This document shows positions 31,250 to 43,111 of a stretch of DNA of 64,000 nucleotides, in pieces. Every line of letters starts with the position of its first letter. Position 1 is the stretch's first letter. Under the pieces are notes generated by a model. It was not told the origin of the DNA. It did no database searches and saw nothing but the letters and a program-made list of their open reading frames with translations. Origin of the DNA: Magicicada septendecula. Taxonomy: Eukaryota; Arthropoda; Insecta; Hemiptera; Cicadidae. The position numbers were made by a program, and so were the translations under genes. Location: assembly GCA_034769895.1 (NCBI GenBank), contig CM068370.1, positions 50,415,454-50,479,453 on the forward strand. The letters are read 5' to 3'.

Positions 31250-32425
31250 ACCACGGAAGACTGTTCCGACCTTTTAATCAAACCCTGCCTTTCAAGGTCC
31301 TCGCACACTCTAGATGATATGATTGATCTTGCTGATCCGGAGTCAACTAATGCTCTGAGTTGACTCCTTTTTAACTTCAACAGCAAGAAGGGGCATACAG
31401 AAGTGGGCTTAGAGAGGGTCTGGAGGACCTTGATGCCCGAAGAGCTGGGACCTACAAATGGCCTGGAGGTGTGTACTTTAGAAGACCCGCGACAGGGAGG
31501 AGAAGACCTCCGACATATCTTCTCCTTGTTGACCACTTTCTGAATGACCTTGGGCGCCTTGGGGAGGGGGTTTGGACTCGACCCAACCCCGGTAAAAAAT
31601 TGTCTAATGTGGCCCAATCTACCACACTTAAAGCAAGTCAAATTGGGTGAACGATGACGCCCCTTATTACAGGAGTTCCCAATGCCAAAACCCTTAGCAC
31701 CGTGTGGTGATGGAACAATATGTCGTCCGTGTGTCTCGCACTTTGATTCCTCTTTTGCAGCTCGATCCCTGGACTCGTCCATCGCCTGGACCGTTCTGGA
31801 AACCACACACAACCGGTCTAGGTCCGCAAAACAACGTGGATGGTCAGCGAACACCAAACGGGATCTCTTGGGGAGTCACCCCTTCCAGAATTACCTGGAT
31901 AATCTCCCTCTCGGGCAACCCCAACTTTAAAATCCGGGTCGCTTTCCGTATACTCTGCACAAAGTCCGCCAACGTCTCTTCGTTGGCCTGTACACGATAA
32001 AACAACTTACATCGCAACTGGTCACGTCAACGACCGGGTATGAAAGAGTCCAACACCTCCCCATGGAGAAAGTCGATACTGCTGCCACGATGCAGAGTGT
32101 TGGTGACCAGCTCAGCCAATGAACCCCGGCGATACGGATATATAAGGGACAAGAGGACATCATCGGACAGCCCCGGGAAATCCGCCAACTGCAGGACAAT
32201 ATCCAAGAAAACCAACAACTTGCCCTCATCTTCTCCATCCACCACTGGAAGTTTCTGGGGAACGCCGGAAATAGGGTTGAGCAGTCTCTGATAAAATACC
32301 TCCACCAGAATTACACAATACACAAAACGTAACAACGAAACATAATCACAACAATTAGAAAAACTTGAGTACTGTCCTTCCTTCAAGTAGACCCCGGGTT
32401 CCCTAACGTTGCGAGAACCTGACAA
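31207..32425 (-). pseudogene. Gypsy gag and start of protease, one TGA and frameshifts
   Basis: The capsid-like part runs from about 32290 (SGVPQKLPVVDGEDEGKLLV, then FLDIVLQLADFPGLSDDVLL) through TGA at 32027-32029 into LRCKLFYRVQANEETLADF and LKLGLPEREIIQVILEGVTP. A frameshift near 31860 leads to VFADHPRCFADLDRLC, then a nucleocapsid knuckle LTCFKCGRLGHIRQFF where the final Cys of CX2CX4HX4C is Phe, then the protease active site ALVDSGSARSII. A last frameshift near 31230-31260 joins the pol frame. The beginning before about 32290 shows no clear homology. Confidence 0.85.
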
Positions 32426-32965
32426 CTATCCTGAACTGGCTCTCGTCAACACCACACAAGAGGAAAACCAATTCTGACACTATCACAAAACATAAAATCA
32501 ATAACACCGAACATCGATCACAACATCGCATCTCACAAATACATGCAACAACCACTAAAGATGAACATTGCCATTCCAAAAAACTTGTAAACAATGAACT
32601 ATCTGTCGGTACGCCATACCATACCGACTTCCAATCGGGGCATACCGCATCTCGCCAAACTAACGCGCTATTGTTCGAATATCAATTAATGATACAGTCC
32701 ACTCCCATCACAATGCCCCAGATCTCCGGCAATTCAAAGTCTCTGACGACCTCAAAATATGCCAACTATGCATGCATGCCTCATGGCGGCACCCAATTTA
32801 CAAATTCAAACAGGCTGACAAATCATACCTCAACATAATACGTAAAAACATTGAACATAACACAAACATAGGTATATATATTAATCTCTCTTAATTTTTC
32901 TAGACTATTTCCGAGTTTGCAAGCCCCATCACACCAAAGGACCCACGGGTTCAACCCTAGATTTT
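32426..32965 (-). other. Leader region of 10.5-kb Gypsy element
   Basis: Non-coding sequence between the primer-binding site and gag. No gene is seen. Confidence 0.6.
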
Positions 32966-32983
32966 AACCACGCTCTGCTACCA
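32966..32983 (-). other. Primer-binding site (initiator-Met-tRNA-like)
   Basis: Sense strand TGGTAGCAGAGCGTGGTT lies two bases inside the 5' LTR. The first 11 bases match the complement of animal initiator tRNA-Met 3' ends; the rest does so less well. Confidence 0.6.
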
Positions 32984-32985
32984 TT

Positions 32986-35562
32986 TGTAACCCCTCTTTT
33001 TATTTAGTGTTTTATAAATTTTTTTTTTAAGAGGAGCTACTAGATATTTAGGACTAGGCTGAAGGCCTAGAAGAAGCATAAAGTGAGCTGAGTCCAATGC
33101 GACAGGCCTTGCAATTAATACTCTCGATTAACCAGTAATATAACAACTTTTATTAAACTTCATAGTTTTCATAATTCACATAATTTTTTATTAATACTTC
33201 TTAAATATTTATCATAATTCCAAAATTGATCATCATTTCTTTCACAACATATTTATAATTTTTTTTTAATATTCATATATCGTAAATTCATAAATTTTCA
33301 AATACCACAATCCCAAATATTTCAAATCTCATTTCTCAGGCCGGAAATATTTCAATATTCTAACATGTAAGTATCATTCATTCACATAACACATAACATA
33401 AAGATAACACCTAATTCACAAAGATAACAAATATAAATCACAAACAACATTATAAACATAAAAGCCTTGTGGCCCACCTGTGTATTTTTATCGCCATACA
33501 ATTTAGAAATTTCAAATGGCTGTAAACAACCCCGCTAGTTTTATTAAAGAGATACCCTGTATAAATTGAAAATGCCTATAGCCAGCCTGTATAGTTTAGT
33601 CAAAAATAAACATATATAAATTTAAAATGCCTGTAACCATCCTGTATAATTTTATCAAAACTACAATATATATATAAAGTGAGCGAAAAGAATCTGGATT
33701 GGCCATAATAACCATAAAATACAAATTACCAAATTTAAATTGCCTGTAAGCAGCCTGTATAGTTTTGTCAAATTACAATTTATAATTTTAAGAAAAATCT
33801 GGTTTGACTATAATAGCCAGAAAATGCAAGTTACAACTTTTAAGTGCCAGTTAACAGCCTGTACAGTTTTGTCAAATTACAATTTATAATTTTAAGAAAA
33901 ATCTGGTTTGACCTGGCCGTTGACATGTTCCAGAGCGTGACCTGACATAAGGAAACATGTCCGGGAGCTTGCATAGATCTGCACCAAAAGGTGACTACCC
34001 TAGTTTATAATGTGGGAACCGGCCTAATGCAGATTAAAAAAAAACTTTCAACCCTTCTATGACATAAGAAAATGATTAGGTGTCAAAACCGTAATTACAA
34101 TAGATACCAGACCTGAGATTATAATTGAACTAGACCAGCCGGTCCAGCTCATCCTGCCACAACTGCACCCACCTACATAACTAAAATACTGGTCCCCCAT
34201 AAACTTCTACAACACCCATACAGTATCAAGGTAAGTTAATGTGGAGCATAAAAATTAATGAGCAACGGACACATGCCAGCAACCAGGCGTACAATTAATC
34301 ACGAATCTAAGTACATTATCTTCACAAGGTTCCAGAAAATCTGCATACAAATTATGTCCAGTTGGACAGGAGCACAATCAAAACGGCATTAAGATGTACA
34401 AAGTCATAGTGAGTCACAAAGAAGTATAACTAGAGTTTTTTACGGATTGTTAAATGCACAAAATATGGTGTTTTCTGTAGAGGCCAAGTGTAAGCAAAAT
34501 TGGTTAAATATCACCTCATTTTAGTCCAGCTGATTTTCACTGTGCACTGTGAGTCAGACGTCTAGCTGATGGGGGTTTACAGAGGCATGCTCATCTTGCT
34601 TCTCCTTCCGTCAGGTGAGGACGAGAGCTTGTGTGTGTGTTCAGGACCAGATGGAAGGTAGAATTTCCATGCTTGGATCAAATCCTCGGCTGCCTCAGGA
34701 GCTCTGAATATAAATAATAATTAAATTGCTGACCAAACGCTTATTTCCGAGCATAACCCACACTTGCACCACAGCCTGAGCTAGTCTAGACAAAATCGAA
34801 CAGGCACCCCTGACCAATTCAACTATGTTCATTCTAATTAGATTTAACATCTTCTCTTTTACATTTCAAACCAATAACTCTCACACAAGACCTAAAATCA
34901 CTTTATAATGTCTCAATCTATAAATTACGCCAACGTGAGTATGCAAGTTCAACACACTATACCCTGTTCGAAGTTATATAGGGGCACGTGCTCACACATT
35001 TAATACTTCAAAGTTCCCCAAAATTACACAATTTTTACACCACTTGTGAGATGGGCAATTACTCTATACTAATTACAATTTATAAGGCTGTATCAAAGTT
35101 TAAATAAATTAAAATACATGACAATGAATATACTTTAGATTCGCAACCACGAGGCAGGCATGCTTCAAACATATCCATTTACATCTACTCAAATAATGCT
35201 CAAATCCATATTTTCCTTCCAAGCAATCCATAATATATATTCTGAATTTACTTACCGAAGGTCTGGTTGAGTTTATCTAGCCATGATAGAATAGAAATAT
35301 GAGAATAAATCAACTCAGTCCTGCCGGCGAGAATAGGCTGTACACACAAGGTGACTGGCGAGACCCAACTGCACGAGCTTGTAGACCGCGTGCCTGATCA
35401 GCAAACCTAATTACTAGTTTTCCCCAACAGATCGCGCAAGCATGCCTCAACTCCGCGGTAACACACGGTAAACACAGAACGACGCTGAATGAGTAAATTG
35501 CAATTATATTAATAAATTCTCTTTTATACATACGCCCGATTTCCTTGAGAAATCGCGGCACA
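32986..35562 (-). repeat. 5' LTR of 10.5-kb Gypsy element
   Basis: Same as 25080-27405 with scattered substitutions and small indels, but about 250 bp longer because of an insertion at about 34475-34727. Confidence 0.93.
34475..34727. mobile_element. ~253-bp insertion unique to one LTR (SINE-sized)
   Basis: The other LTR reads straight through (GTTGTTTTGCTGACC at about 26561-26575), whereas this one carries GTAGAGGCCAAGTGTAAGC to GAGCTCTGAATATAAATAA. It is richer in GC than the LTR. The reverse strand has GGATTTGATCC, a weak match to a tRNA-type B box. No clear target duplication or polyA tail. Confidence 0.6.
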
Positions 35563-35699
35563 ACATAAGAAACTATCAGACACAAACCAAAGGCGCATAA
35601 TTTAAAATCGATGGGAAGATCACAACCAAAATTATCTTAATGTTTACAATGGGTAACTCAGTAACTCACCATGGGTAGTGACTTTTGGCCCACCCTGTA

Positions 35700-37330
35700 T
35701 ATAAAAAATTATCCCCTCCCCATTCAACTATAATTTTCATTTATAGAAAATTACCCCCACCCCATTCAACTAGCCTCTTCATTTATAGATATGTTTCATC
35801 TATGTTTCTACAGTGGATTATTAAGATCTTCTTATTGGGATACTTTATTTATCAAAATTAAGTACTTTACTCTTGTTACAACAAAAAATGTTCCGGTAAA
35901 CTACCCTTTCCCCCTAACCGATCTTCACCAAAATCAATAGGCCTTGAGTCTTCTAAAACTCAAGCACATATATAAAAAAGTATTTGATTCTGTTTGAATT
36001 TACGGCAGTTATCGTTCGTCATAGAAAAAATTACCCTTGTTATCACATAAAACGTTGCAGGTAAACTACACCTTTCTCTTAACCGATCTTCACCAAAATA
36101 AATAGGGCTTGAGTCCTCTACAACTCAGGCACATATGTAAAAAATTATTTGATTCTGTTTGAATTTATGGCAGTTATCGTTCTTCATGGAAAACGTTCTC
36201 TTCTCTTGTTACAACATAAAATGTTACGGGTAAACTACCCCTTTCCCTTAACCAATCTTCAACAAAATCAACAGACCTTGAGTTATCTACAATTGAGATA
36301 GGTATGCACAAAATTATTTGATTCTGTTTGAATGTGCGGCAGTTATCGTTCGTCATAGAAACAATCCTTCTTGTTAAAACATAAAATGTGGCCGGTAAAC
36401 TACCCCTTTCCCTTAACCGATCTTCACCAAAATCAACAGGCCTTCAGTCTTTTACAATTGAGGGCCGTATGCAAAACAGTATTTGATTCTGTTTGAATGT
36501 GCGGCAGTTATCGTTAGTCATAGAAAAAATTACCATTGTTAAAACATAAAATGTTGCAGATAAACTACCCCTTTCCCTTAACCGATCTTCACCAAAAGCA
36601 ATAAGTCTTGAGAACTCTACAATTCAGGGCTGTATGCAAAAAATTATTTGATTCTGTTTGAATGTGCGGCTGTTATCATTTGCCATAGAAAATACCCTTG
36701 TTAAAAAAAAAACTTTGCCGGTAAACTACCCCTTTCCCTTAACCGATCTTCACCAAAAACAATAGGTCTTGAGAATTCTACAATTTAGGGTTGTATGCAA
36801 AACATTATTTGTTTCTGTTTGAATCTGCGGCTGTTATCGTTTGCCATAGAAAATACCCTTGTTAAAACATAAAATGTTGCAGGTAAACTACCCCTTTCCC
36901 TTAACCGATCTTCACCAAAAACAATAGGTCTTGAGAACTCTACAATTTAGGACTGTATGCAAAACACTATTTGATTCTGTTTGAATTTGCGGCTGTTATT
37001 GTTGGCATAGAAAAAATTACCCTTGATTTAAAAAAAACCGTTGCTGGTAAACTACCCCTTTCCCTTCACCGATCTTCACCAAAAACAATAGGTCTTGAGT
37101 ACTCTACAAATCAGGGCTGTATGCAAAAAGTATCTGATTCTGTTTGAATTTGCGGCTGTTATCGTTTGCCATAGAAAAAAAATCTACAGACACACACACA
37201 CACTTTTCTAAAAATGGCTTTTTTTATGTTTTCAGGGTAGTACAATCATAATCTGCAATAATCTCGAACACGATTTTTTTTGCCATCACCATACTTCCAT
37301 TTCCTTAAGGAACATGGAAGTAAAATGACT
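35700..37330 (+). repeat. Composite repeat copy 4: eight 165-bp tandem monomers
   Basis: After TTATCCCCTCCCC and TTTCTACAGTGGATTATTAA comes a tandem array. The marker GATTCTGTTTGAAT occurs at about 35986, 36151, 36320, 36484, 36650, 36811, 36973 and 37136, giving a 161-169 bp period. Each unit has GTAAACTACCCCTTTCCCTT and CCGATCTTCACCAAAA. The array ends in an AC run, CTCGAACACGATTTTTTTTG and ACTTCCATTTCCTT. Other copies have one or two monomers, so the array expanded locally. Confidence 0.9.
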
Positions 37331-37331
37331 A

Positions 37332-40019
37332 TTATCCCGAGCACGGAAGAAGTCCGTTGGGATGCAGCCAACGAGGTGAGAGCGCAGCATTGTCAAGTGT
37401 ATAGTAGTTGTCTTCATAGAAAGCTCCAATTATTTAACTACCGGTAAATAAATAACTAATAAAATAAATTATAATATTATTATAAAGTATATCTTTTATA
37501 ATAATAAATAAAGTATTTATACTTTATATAAATAAAGTATAATAAAGTAATAAATAAATAAATATCAATAATTATAAATAAATAAAATAATAAATAAAGT
37601 ATATTATAATATTTTGTAATAAATATATATCTATTCTATTTTTTGCTCATCTATTATCACAGTGTTATTAAAGACAGTAATGACATTTTTAATTTAAAAT
37701 AATTAATAAGTAATGTATAAAATGTTTATAAAATTATTGTTTCTTATTGTAATCTAATATGATGTAAAGATGTTTATACTGAAAAACAATTTAATTTTTA
37801 AATTGTTTTATTAAGTCACAATTATTAACAGAATAGTGATATTTTATTCTACATTAAATAAATACATATATTCTAATTTGTAAAAGAGCGGACATAGTAT
37901 TTTATACTATTGTATTTTTATGCCAAGATATCTTTGAGTTATTCTTATTGTAGTTGTTTATTAACAAGTAGTTGTTTATTGGAAATGTGCTTTGTAACAA
38001 TTTATTTTGTTATTTTGATTTATTAAATATAAATGACAATATAATTGTCACGTTATTAATGCAATTAAGTTAGAAAAGTTATATTATACTTTAGCGACAC
38101 GCCGACAATTTGATTGTGTGCTTTGCTACAGATTGTAGCGCTGATATAGAATCCAGTGTGCCAAAATTCTCTTATCGACACATTTTATGTAATTAATTGG
38201 ATAAAATATTATAAACTTAAGTTAAATATTATAAATATAAATTATTAGGTTTTGACAGCATGACATTGAAGTGAATCTACCTTAAATTGCTGTTAGTGTG
38301 TCGGCAATATCTGTTTCGTCATCAAGGGGGGTGACTAGCACTTCTGACGCACTGTCGTCGTTGTCACACTCAGTATCTGAATAATTGCTGTCCGTATCAC
38401 TATCATCTACCAGATTGATCACTATTTTATCAAGGTTATCCGCCCTTGCACATTCTTTGTCAACAGCATCTTCTTGTAGTTTTTCGGCATGTTTAATGCG
38501 CGATTGCCAGTTGTCTTTGGTCACTCGGCCAAGTGCTTCACGGACAAGCGTTTCGACATCAGACAACTTAAATGTCTTGTTATTTTCAGCAACGTCCCTC
38601 TTAACCTTTGCCCAAATCAGCTCGATCGGGTTATACTGGCAGTGATATGGTGGAAGTCTAACCACTGAATGACCCATTAAACTGGCAATCACATCCAGTT
38701 CGTAAGTTTTTTCTTTGTTCTTAAATGGCTTCAACTTTTCTAAGAGTTCCACCTTAGTTTCATTATGACTAAAAGCAATACACTTTTCGGTAAGCCATTT
38801 CTGAATTTCTTCTTTTTTCCAGTTAGTAGCTGGTATTTTTTCTGCCAGCACCGAGTGATAAGGGGCATTGTCCATTACTATTACGGAACCTTCCTCTAGT
38901 AGGTTGAGGAATGAGATGAACCATTCTTTGAAAGACTGAGCATTCATCTCGTCATGATAGTCCTGGCTGTTAGTCTTCGATTGGAAAACCCATTCACAGT
39001 CTTTCATAAATCCCTCAGTTGAACCAACCTGGCATATTATAAGCCGTCTTCCCTTACCGAGGGATATTTTAACACCAAATGATTCGTTGTTATCTTGCCA
39101 ACCGTATTTCAGACTATGGTGTTCTTTGACCCATGTTTCGTTCAAATAATAAACAGGGCGTTTATCTTCCGACTGCCTTAACTGGTGCATTGTCCTTAAA
39201 AATCTTAAGCGTGATGCCACGATGTCACTTCTTAAAAATTTCCTTCCGTCTTTCATTTTACGATATTTGAAACCAATTTTTTTTAACAGTCTATGAGTTG
39301 ACCAAACTGAACCCTTATAGCCTAAACTGTTTCTTAAATCTGTAGTTATTTTTTCTGCTGTTGGAAATTCTCCCTTATCATAATACGAAAATATTGTTCT
39401 CCATACAACGTCCTCATCAAATTTGTCCCTTTCAGTCATTTCCACATTTTCTTTTTCTTTTTTTTCCAGGGGTTGAAAATGTTTTATCAGATGGATCTTC
39501 ATTCACTGTTGTATTAGCCTCCTTGCAAACTCTGTTTACAGTCTTTTCACTGATATTGCAGGCTAAACTACACAATTTTGCACATTGATTAAAGTTAACA
39601 ATTCCCTAAACTGCGGATTCGAAAGCTTTTTACAAAAAATTGTATACATTCCAAACAATGTTCCTCTCACCACTTTGCAGGGTTTTTCCTTTTTTTCCTG
39701 TAGTTCTAAAAGTATTGGCGTTAACACCTGTAACTTCCAAGATTACACAAGGTAAAACACTTTTAAACACTTAAAACTTCGCTTCAAAATTGGATAGCAC
39801 TTGTCACAAACTGAACAGTTCGAACGCTCCCACTCAACTGAATCATAACAAGGAAAAAAACGTTGGTACAGGATGTGTTCAGTCAAGTCACCTTTTCCAG
39901 GAATAGTCTAAAAAAAGTACGCGATCAGTGTGGCAACACCGCTCCACACTGATTTGTTTGTTCAAGGTTGTAGGCTCAGTAGGCTCCGCCCTCAATGGAC
40001 TTTAGCTGTGCTTTTGATT
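37332..40019 (-). mobile_element. IS630/Tc1-type (DD82E) transposon
   Basis: Degenerate inverted ends: left GAGCACGGAAGAAGTCCGTT followed by GGGATGCAGCC; right, inverted, AAGCACAGCTAAAGTCCATT followed by GAGGGCGGAGCC. The flanks AAAATGACTA (left) and ACAGTATTGACATGAAAGAG (right) adjoin each other in the unoccupied paralogue near 15430-15455 (AATGACTAGTATGGTATTGACAGAAAG-like), supporting the boundaries. The interior left of the transposase (37430-38280) is very AT-rich. Confidence 0.65.
38282..39502 (-). pseudogene. DD82E transposase, first catalytic Asp replaced by Asn
   Basis: 406 codons of an IS630/Tc1-mariner DDE transposase with the insect-type motifs KRPVYYLNETWVKEHHS, RRLIICQVGSTEGF, SVIVMDNAPYHS and LPPYHCQYNPIELIWAKVK. 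The residue expected to be the first Asp is Asn121 (AAC, 39140-39142). The second Asp is residue 211 and the Glu is 294, with 82 residues between, the spacing of the DD82E group that I recall as Sailor. A helix-turn-helix-like N-terminus (CNISEKTVNRVCKEA, then FSTPGKK) lies upstream at about 39460-39592 in another frame, separated at an A-rich run, so the gene is frameshifted. The C-terminus is acidic. Confidence 0.85.
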
Positions 40020-40339
40020 GTAGTACAGTATTGACATGAAAGAGTTTGATAACACTACAGACATCCCTCGGCCCCTCGCAGCGAGAGTCCAGTTTCATTA
40101 CAGGAATCAGATCGCAGCTACCTTTACCTAACTCTTCGTTCTACCTACAGACATTTTGTCCAAAAGTACAGTCCTTCCTCACGAAGGTTGAGGATAGTCT
40201 TAATCCACCTGACATGGTGGTACCATTTTAGCTGATTTCTTCAGAACTCAAGCATCCACTTATTTAATTAATATTTAAATGATTCTAAATATAAATTTTA
40301 GGACATGGAAGTCATGTATGGTTCACTACACCGATTTTT
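40020..40339 (+). repeat. Fragments of composite repeats
   Basis: 40024-40068 continues the flank of the DD82E insertion. About 40275-40325 matches the AAATATAAATTTTAGGACAT and ATGGAAGTCATGTATGGTT block of the composite repeat. No gene. Confidence 0.55.
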
Positions 40340-40447
40340 ACCTTAGTGGTTGGGTCTTTTATTTTCTGTATGTGTTTCTCTAAGTGCCTCACTCTAAGTG
40401 CCCTAAGTTTCTCTAAGTGTATGTGTGTCTTGCTATTTGCAATAACA

Positions 40448-42929
40448 ATGTTTAAATTAGAAGCCAGTCAGGCAAAGATTGCCTATCAATACAAGAATAT
40501 TAAGTTGAAACTACTAAATACAGCATTAAATATCAAATACAACAAAACATGTTTAATTTTACAGATCGTGCCAAAATATGTCCAGATTAAAATAAAGTCT
40601 AAATCTTATAGTGCTAGAAAAACTAAAGAATTAGATGTAAAGTTATGGATTAAGAACGAAATCAAACACCTGTACTATAGAAAGAGCATGCTTAACACGC
40701 TACTTATGAAAAAACATATCGAACTATTACAAAATTTACATCCAACACAAACTGACAAAATAATATATTTTATAGAGCAACAAATAAACAAAGCCGTTCT
40801 CAGGAAAATAAAACACAAGATAAGAAAATAAATAATCTATTGAAAGAACAAAACAGCCTTCAAAAGAACAATGCAATAGCTCATCAGTTTTATCCTCGTG
40901 TAATTAATCTTACTGAAATAGACTTCACTAACGAGGAAACCAATCTTTTAAACAAAGGCCTAAAGTATAGTTTTATAAATAAAGGCTCTAAACAATCGCT
41001 CATAAATGAAATTATAAATGCTGAAACTGCTATAAACTCTATATCTGATGAAGAAACAAAAACAGTTGTAAGACATGTAATCGATAATAAAATAATTAAA
41101 ATAAAGAAAATTTTGAAAGCGAAAAATAATAAAATAGCTACAATAAAGAAACTAAAATATTTAAAGAAATAAAAAGAAAACTAGCAGAAAATAACTGCAT
41201 TGTCACCAAAGCAGACAAAGGCCAGACACTTGTAATTATAGCTTACGAGAGTTATAAAAATAAAGTACAGGATTTTATCGTTAACAATAACATTGTTGAA
41301 ATTAAGAGCGACCCTACTGATAGCTTTAATACTGATGTGAAATCAATGTTGAAAAAAACCAAACATATCTTGACGAATGAAGAAAAAAAGCACTTAAAAA
41401 TGATTGACCCTAAAGCGCCCAACCTTAGATGCCTTCCTAAAGTACACAAAAGTAATATGCCAGTCCGTCCTCTTGTAAATTTCACATCAGCACCATCATA
41501 CAAAATTGCTAAAAAACTTGATAAGATTTTAAGACAGCATATAGAATTCAAAGAGAACTACAGTCTGAAAAATGGCTTGGAACTAGTGGATCTCACAAAA
41601 GACTTTATAATCGAACCAAGACACACATTTGCCTCATTTGACATAGTTAATTTGTACACAAATGTACCGATTAATGAAACTCTCGAAATAACAAAAAAGT
41701 TAATACTATCAAAAGCCACACTAAATCAAGAAACAGTTGATGAACTTATTAGCATGATAAAAATAGTATTGAACCAAAACTATTTCGCTTTTGATAATAA
41801 ATATTATCTACAACAAGATGGGCTAGCAATGGGATCCCCCCTGTCAAGTATATTAGCAGAAATTTACTTAAACCATGTAGAAACTAATAACATATTATCG
41901 CCTAATAACAAACATTGTAATAGAATCTTATTTTATCGTTGGTATGTGGATGACACGATAGTAATCTATAATGGCAACTGTAGACAATTAGAACTACCTA
42001 ACAAATACTTGAATACCGTCACAAACAACCTGCAGTTTACATTAGAAACAGAAAAGGAAAATAAAATAAATTTCCTAGATTTAACTTTAATGAAAATAGA
42101 CAACAAAATCAGCTTCAGCATTTATAGAAAACCAACAACCACGTATCATGCTATCCATACCTCATCTTATCACCCGTATTCTCACAAAATGGCATTTTTC
42201 AATAGCGTGATACATGGATTAATGTCGGTGCCCCTCTCCGCAGAAGACTACAAAAACGAAGTTAACATTATTAGATACATTGCGACCGTCAACGGATACA
42301 ATAGCAATATAATAGATAAAATAATACACAAGCAACAAAACAGAATGGCACATAATGACATTCCTAAAGAAAAGGGAAAATATGTACCAATAGAGTATGG
42401 TGAATTATTACATCACACGCTTAAAAATCAGTTGAAAGAACAAAACATTGTACTGGCTTCTAAGGCAACTAATAAATTTGAGAACAAACTGATCTTTCAA
42501 AGTAAGTGTAGACCATCTGATGAATATGACGGCACTGGAGTATACAAACTTAATTGTTCTGATTGCTCGCAGTTCTATATAGGACAAACTGGTCGTTCAT
42601 TCAAAGTGCGATACAAGGAACACATTCCAAGAACTAAATCAAATGTAAAAAGATCCACTTTCGCTGAACAACTAAGCATAAAGGATCATAACATTAAAAG
42701 TATTAAAGAAAATCTGGACATAATACATAAATGTAAAAAATCACTTAAGTTAGACACCCTTGAATGGTTTGAAATATATAAAGCTACAAAAGAAAATTAC
42801 GATCTCGTTTTGAATGAAAAATCAAAACATAAAAATAATATTTTATTTAATAGAATTAATGATATAGAGCGAGAACTCAGCTGTAACAGATTGATAGGAA
42901 GGATCGAAGGTCAAGTTGGAGTCGACTAA
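40448..42929 (+). pseudogene. PLE reverse transcriptase with GIY-YIG endonuclease, two frameshifts
   Basis: Starts MFKLEASQAKIAYQYKN. The N-terminal part passes from frame to frame near 40810-40830 (into NNAIAHQFYPRVINLTEIDF) and near 41140 (into KEIKRKLAENNCIVTKADKG). From there the frame is open for about 590 codons: reverse transcriptase with PNLRCLPKVHKSNMPVRPLV, FDIVNLYTNVP, YLQQDGLAMGSPLSSILAE and the catalytic FYRWYVDDTIVI, then INFLDLTLMKI and IYRKPTTTYHAIH. The C-terminal GIY-YIG domain is GVYKLNCSDCSQFYIGQTGR, then SFKVRYKEH. Family members are usually about 800 residues, and the combined frames fit that. The two frameshifts make this copy inactive unless one is programmed. Confidence 0.93.
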
Positions 42930-43111
42930 TTTTGTCGTGTATCGCAGTCCTGTACAGGTCCGCAAAATACGCAAACATGTGTTTCGCTCCCTATTTAATT
43001 TGAATGTTTTAAAGTTTTGAGTGTTTAAATGTTTTTGTCCCTTCGTGTGTGTCGTTTTATCGTTAGACAAGATGTGTGAACATCAATAAATGTAGTTTCA
43101 ACACTATTCTA

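Larger units (their letters stand above)
25080..35562 (-). mobile_element. 10.5-kb Ty3/Gypsy element, pseudogenised
   Basis: LTRs at 25080-27405 and 32986-35562, target duplication ACAT at 25076-25079 and 35563-35566, PBS at 32966-32983, and a G-rich polypurine tract at 27406-27422. The minus strand is sense: gag, then protease, reverse transcriptase/RNase H and integrase, with no env. The coding region has several frameshifts and three isolated TGA stops, so the copy is dead. Confidence 0.95.
24977..35697. mobile_element. MITE split by the 10.5-kb Gypsy element
   Basis: Left part 24977-25079, right part 35567-35697. Terminal inverted repeats of roughly 80 bp: CAGAATGGGCCAAAATTCAC on the left against CAGGGTGGGCCAAAAGTCAC (inverted) on the right, both flanked by TA. 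Removing the Gypsy element and one ACAT leaves a ~234-bp element. The sister composite-repeat copy at 23990-24010 shows the empty target (GTAGTACACATATAAAAATT). A TA target and such ends suggest a mariner/Tc1-type MITE. Confidence 0.8.

Noticed and set aside
32940-32985. tRNA-like sequence (GGGTTCAACCC ... CTGCTACCA) before the 5' LTR
   Set aside because: Only the 3' part resembles a tRNA; it is the primer-binding site context of the Gypsy element, not a tRNA gene.
35986-37170. Tandem 165-bp array considered as CRISPR or as a hammerhead-bearing retrozyme
   Set aside because: No spacer/repeat alternation. On the reverse strand the nearest motif is GTGAAGA...GGAAA without a pairing stem between the boxes.
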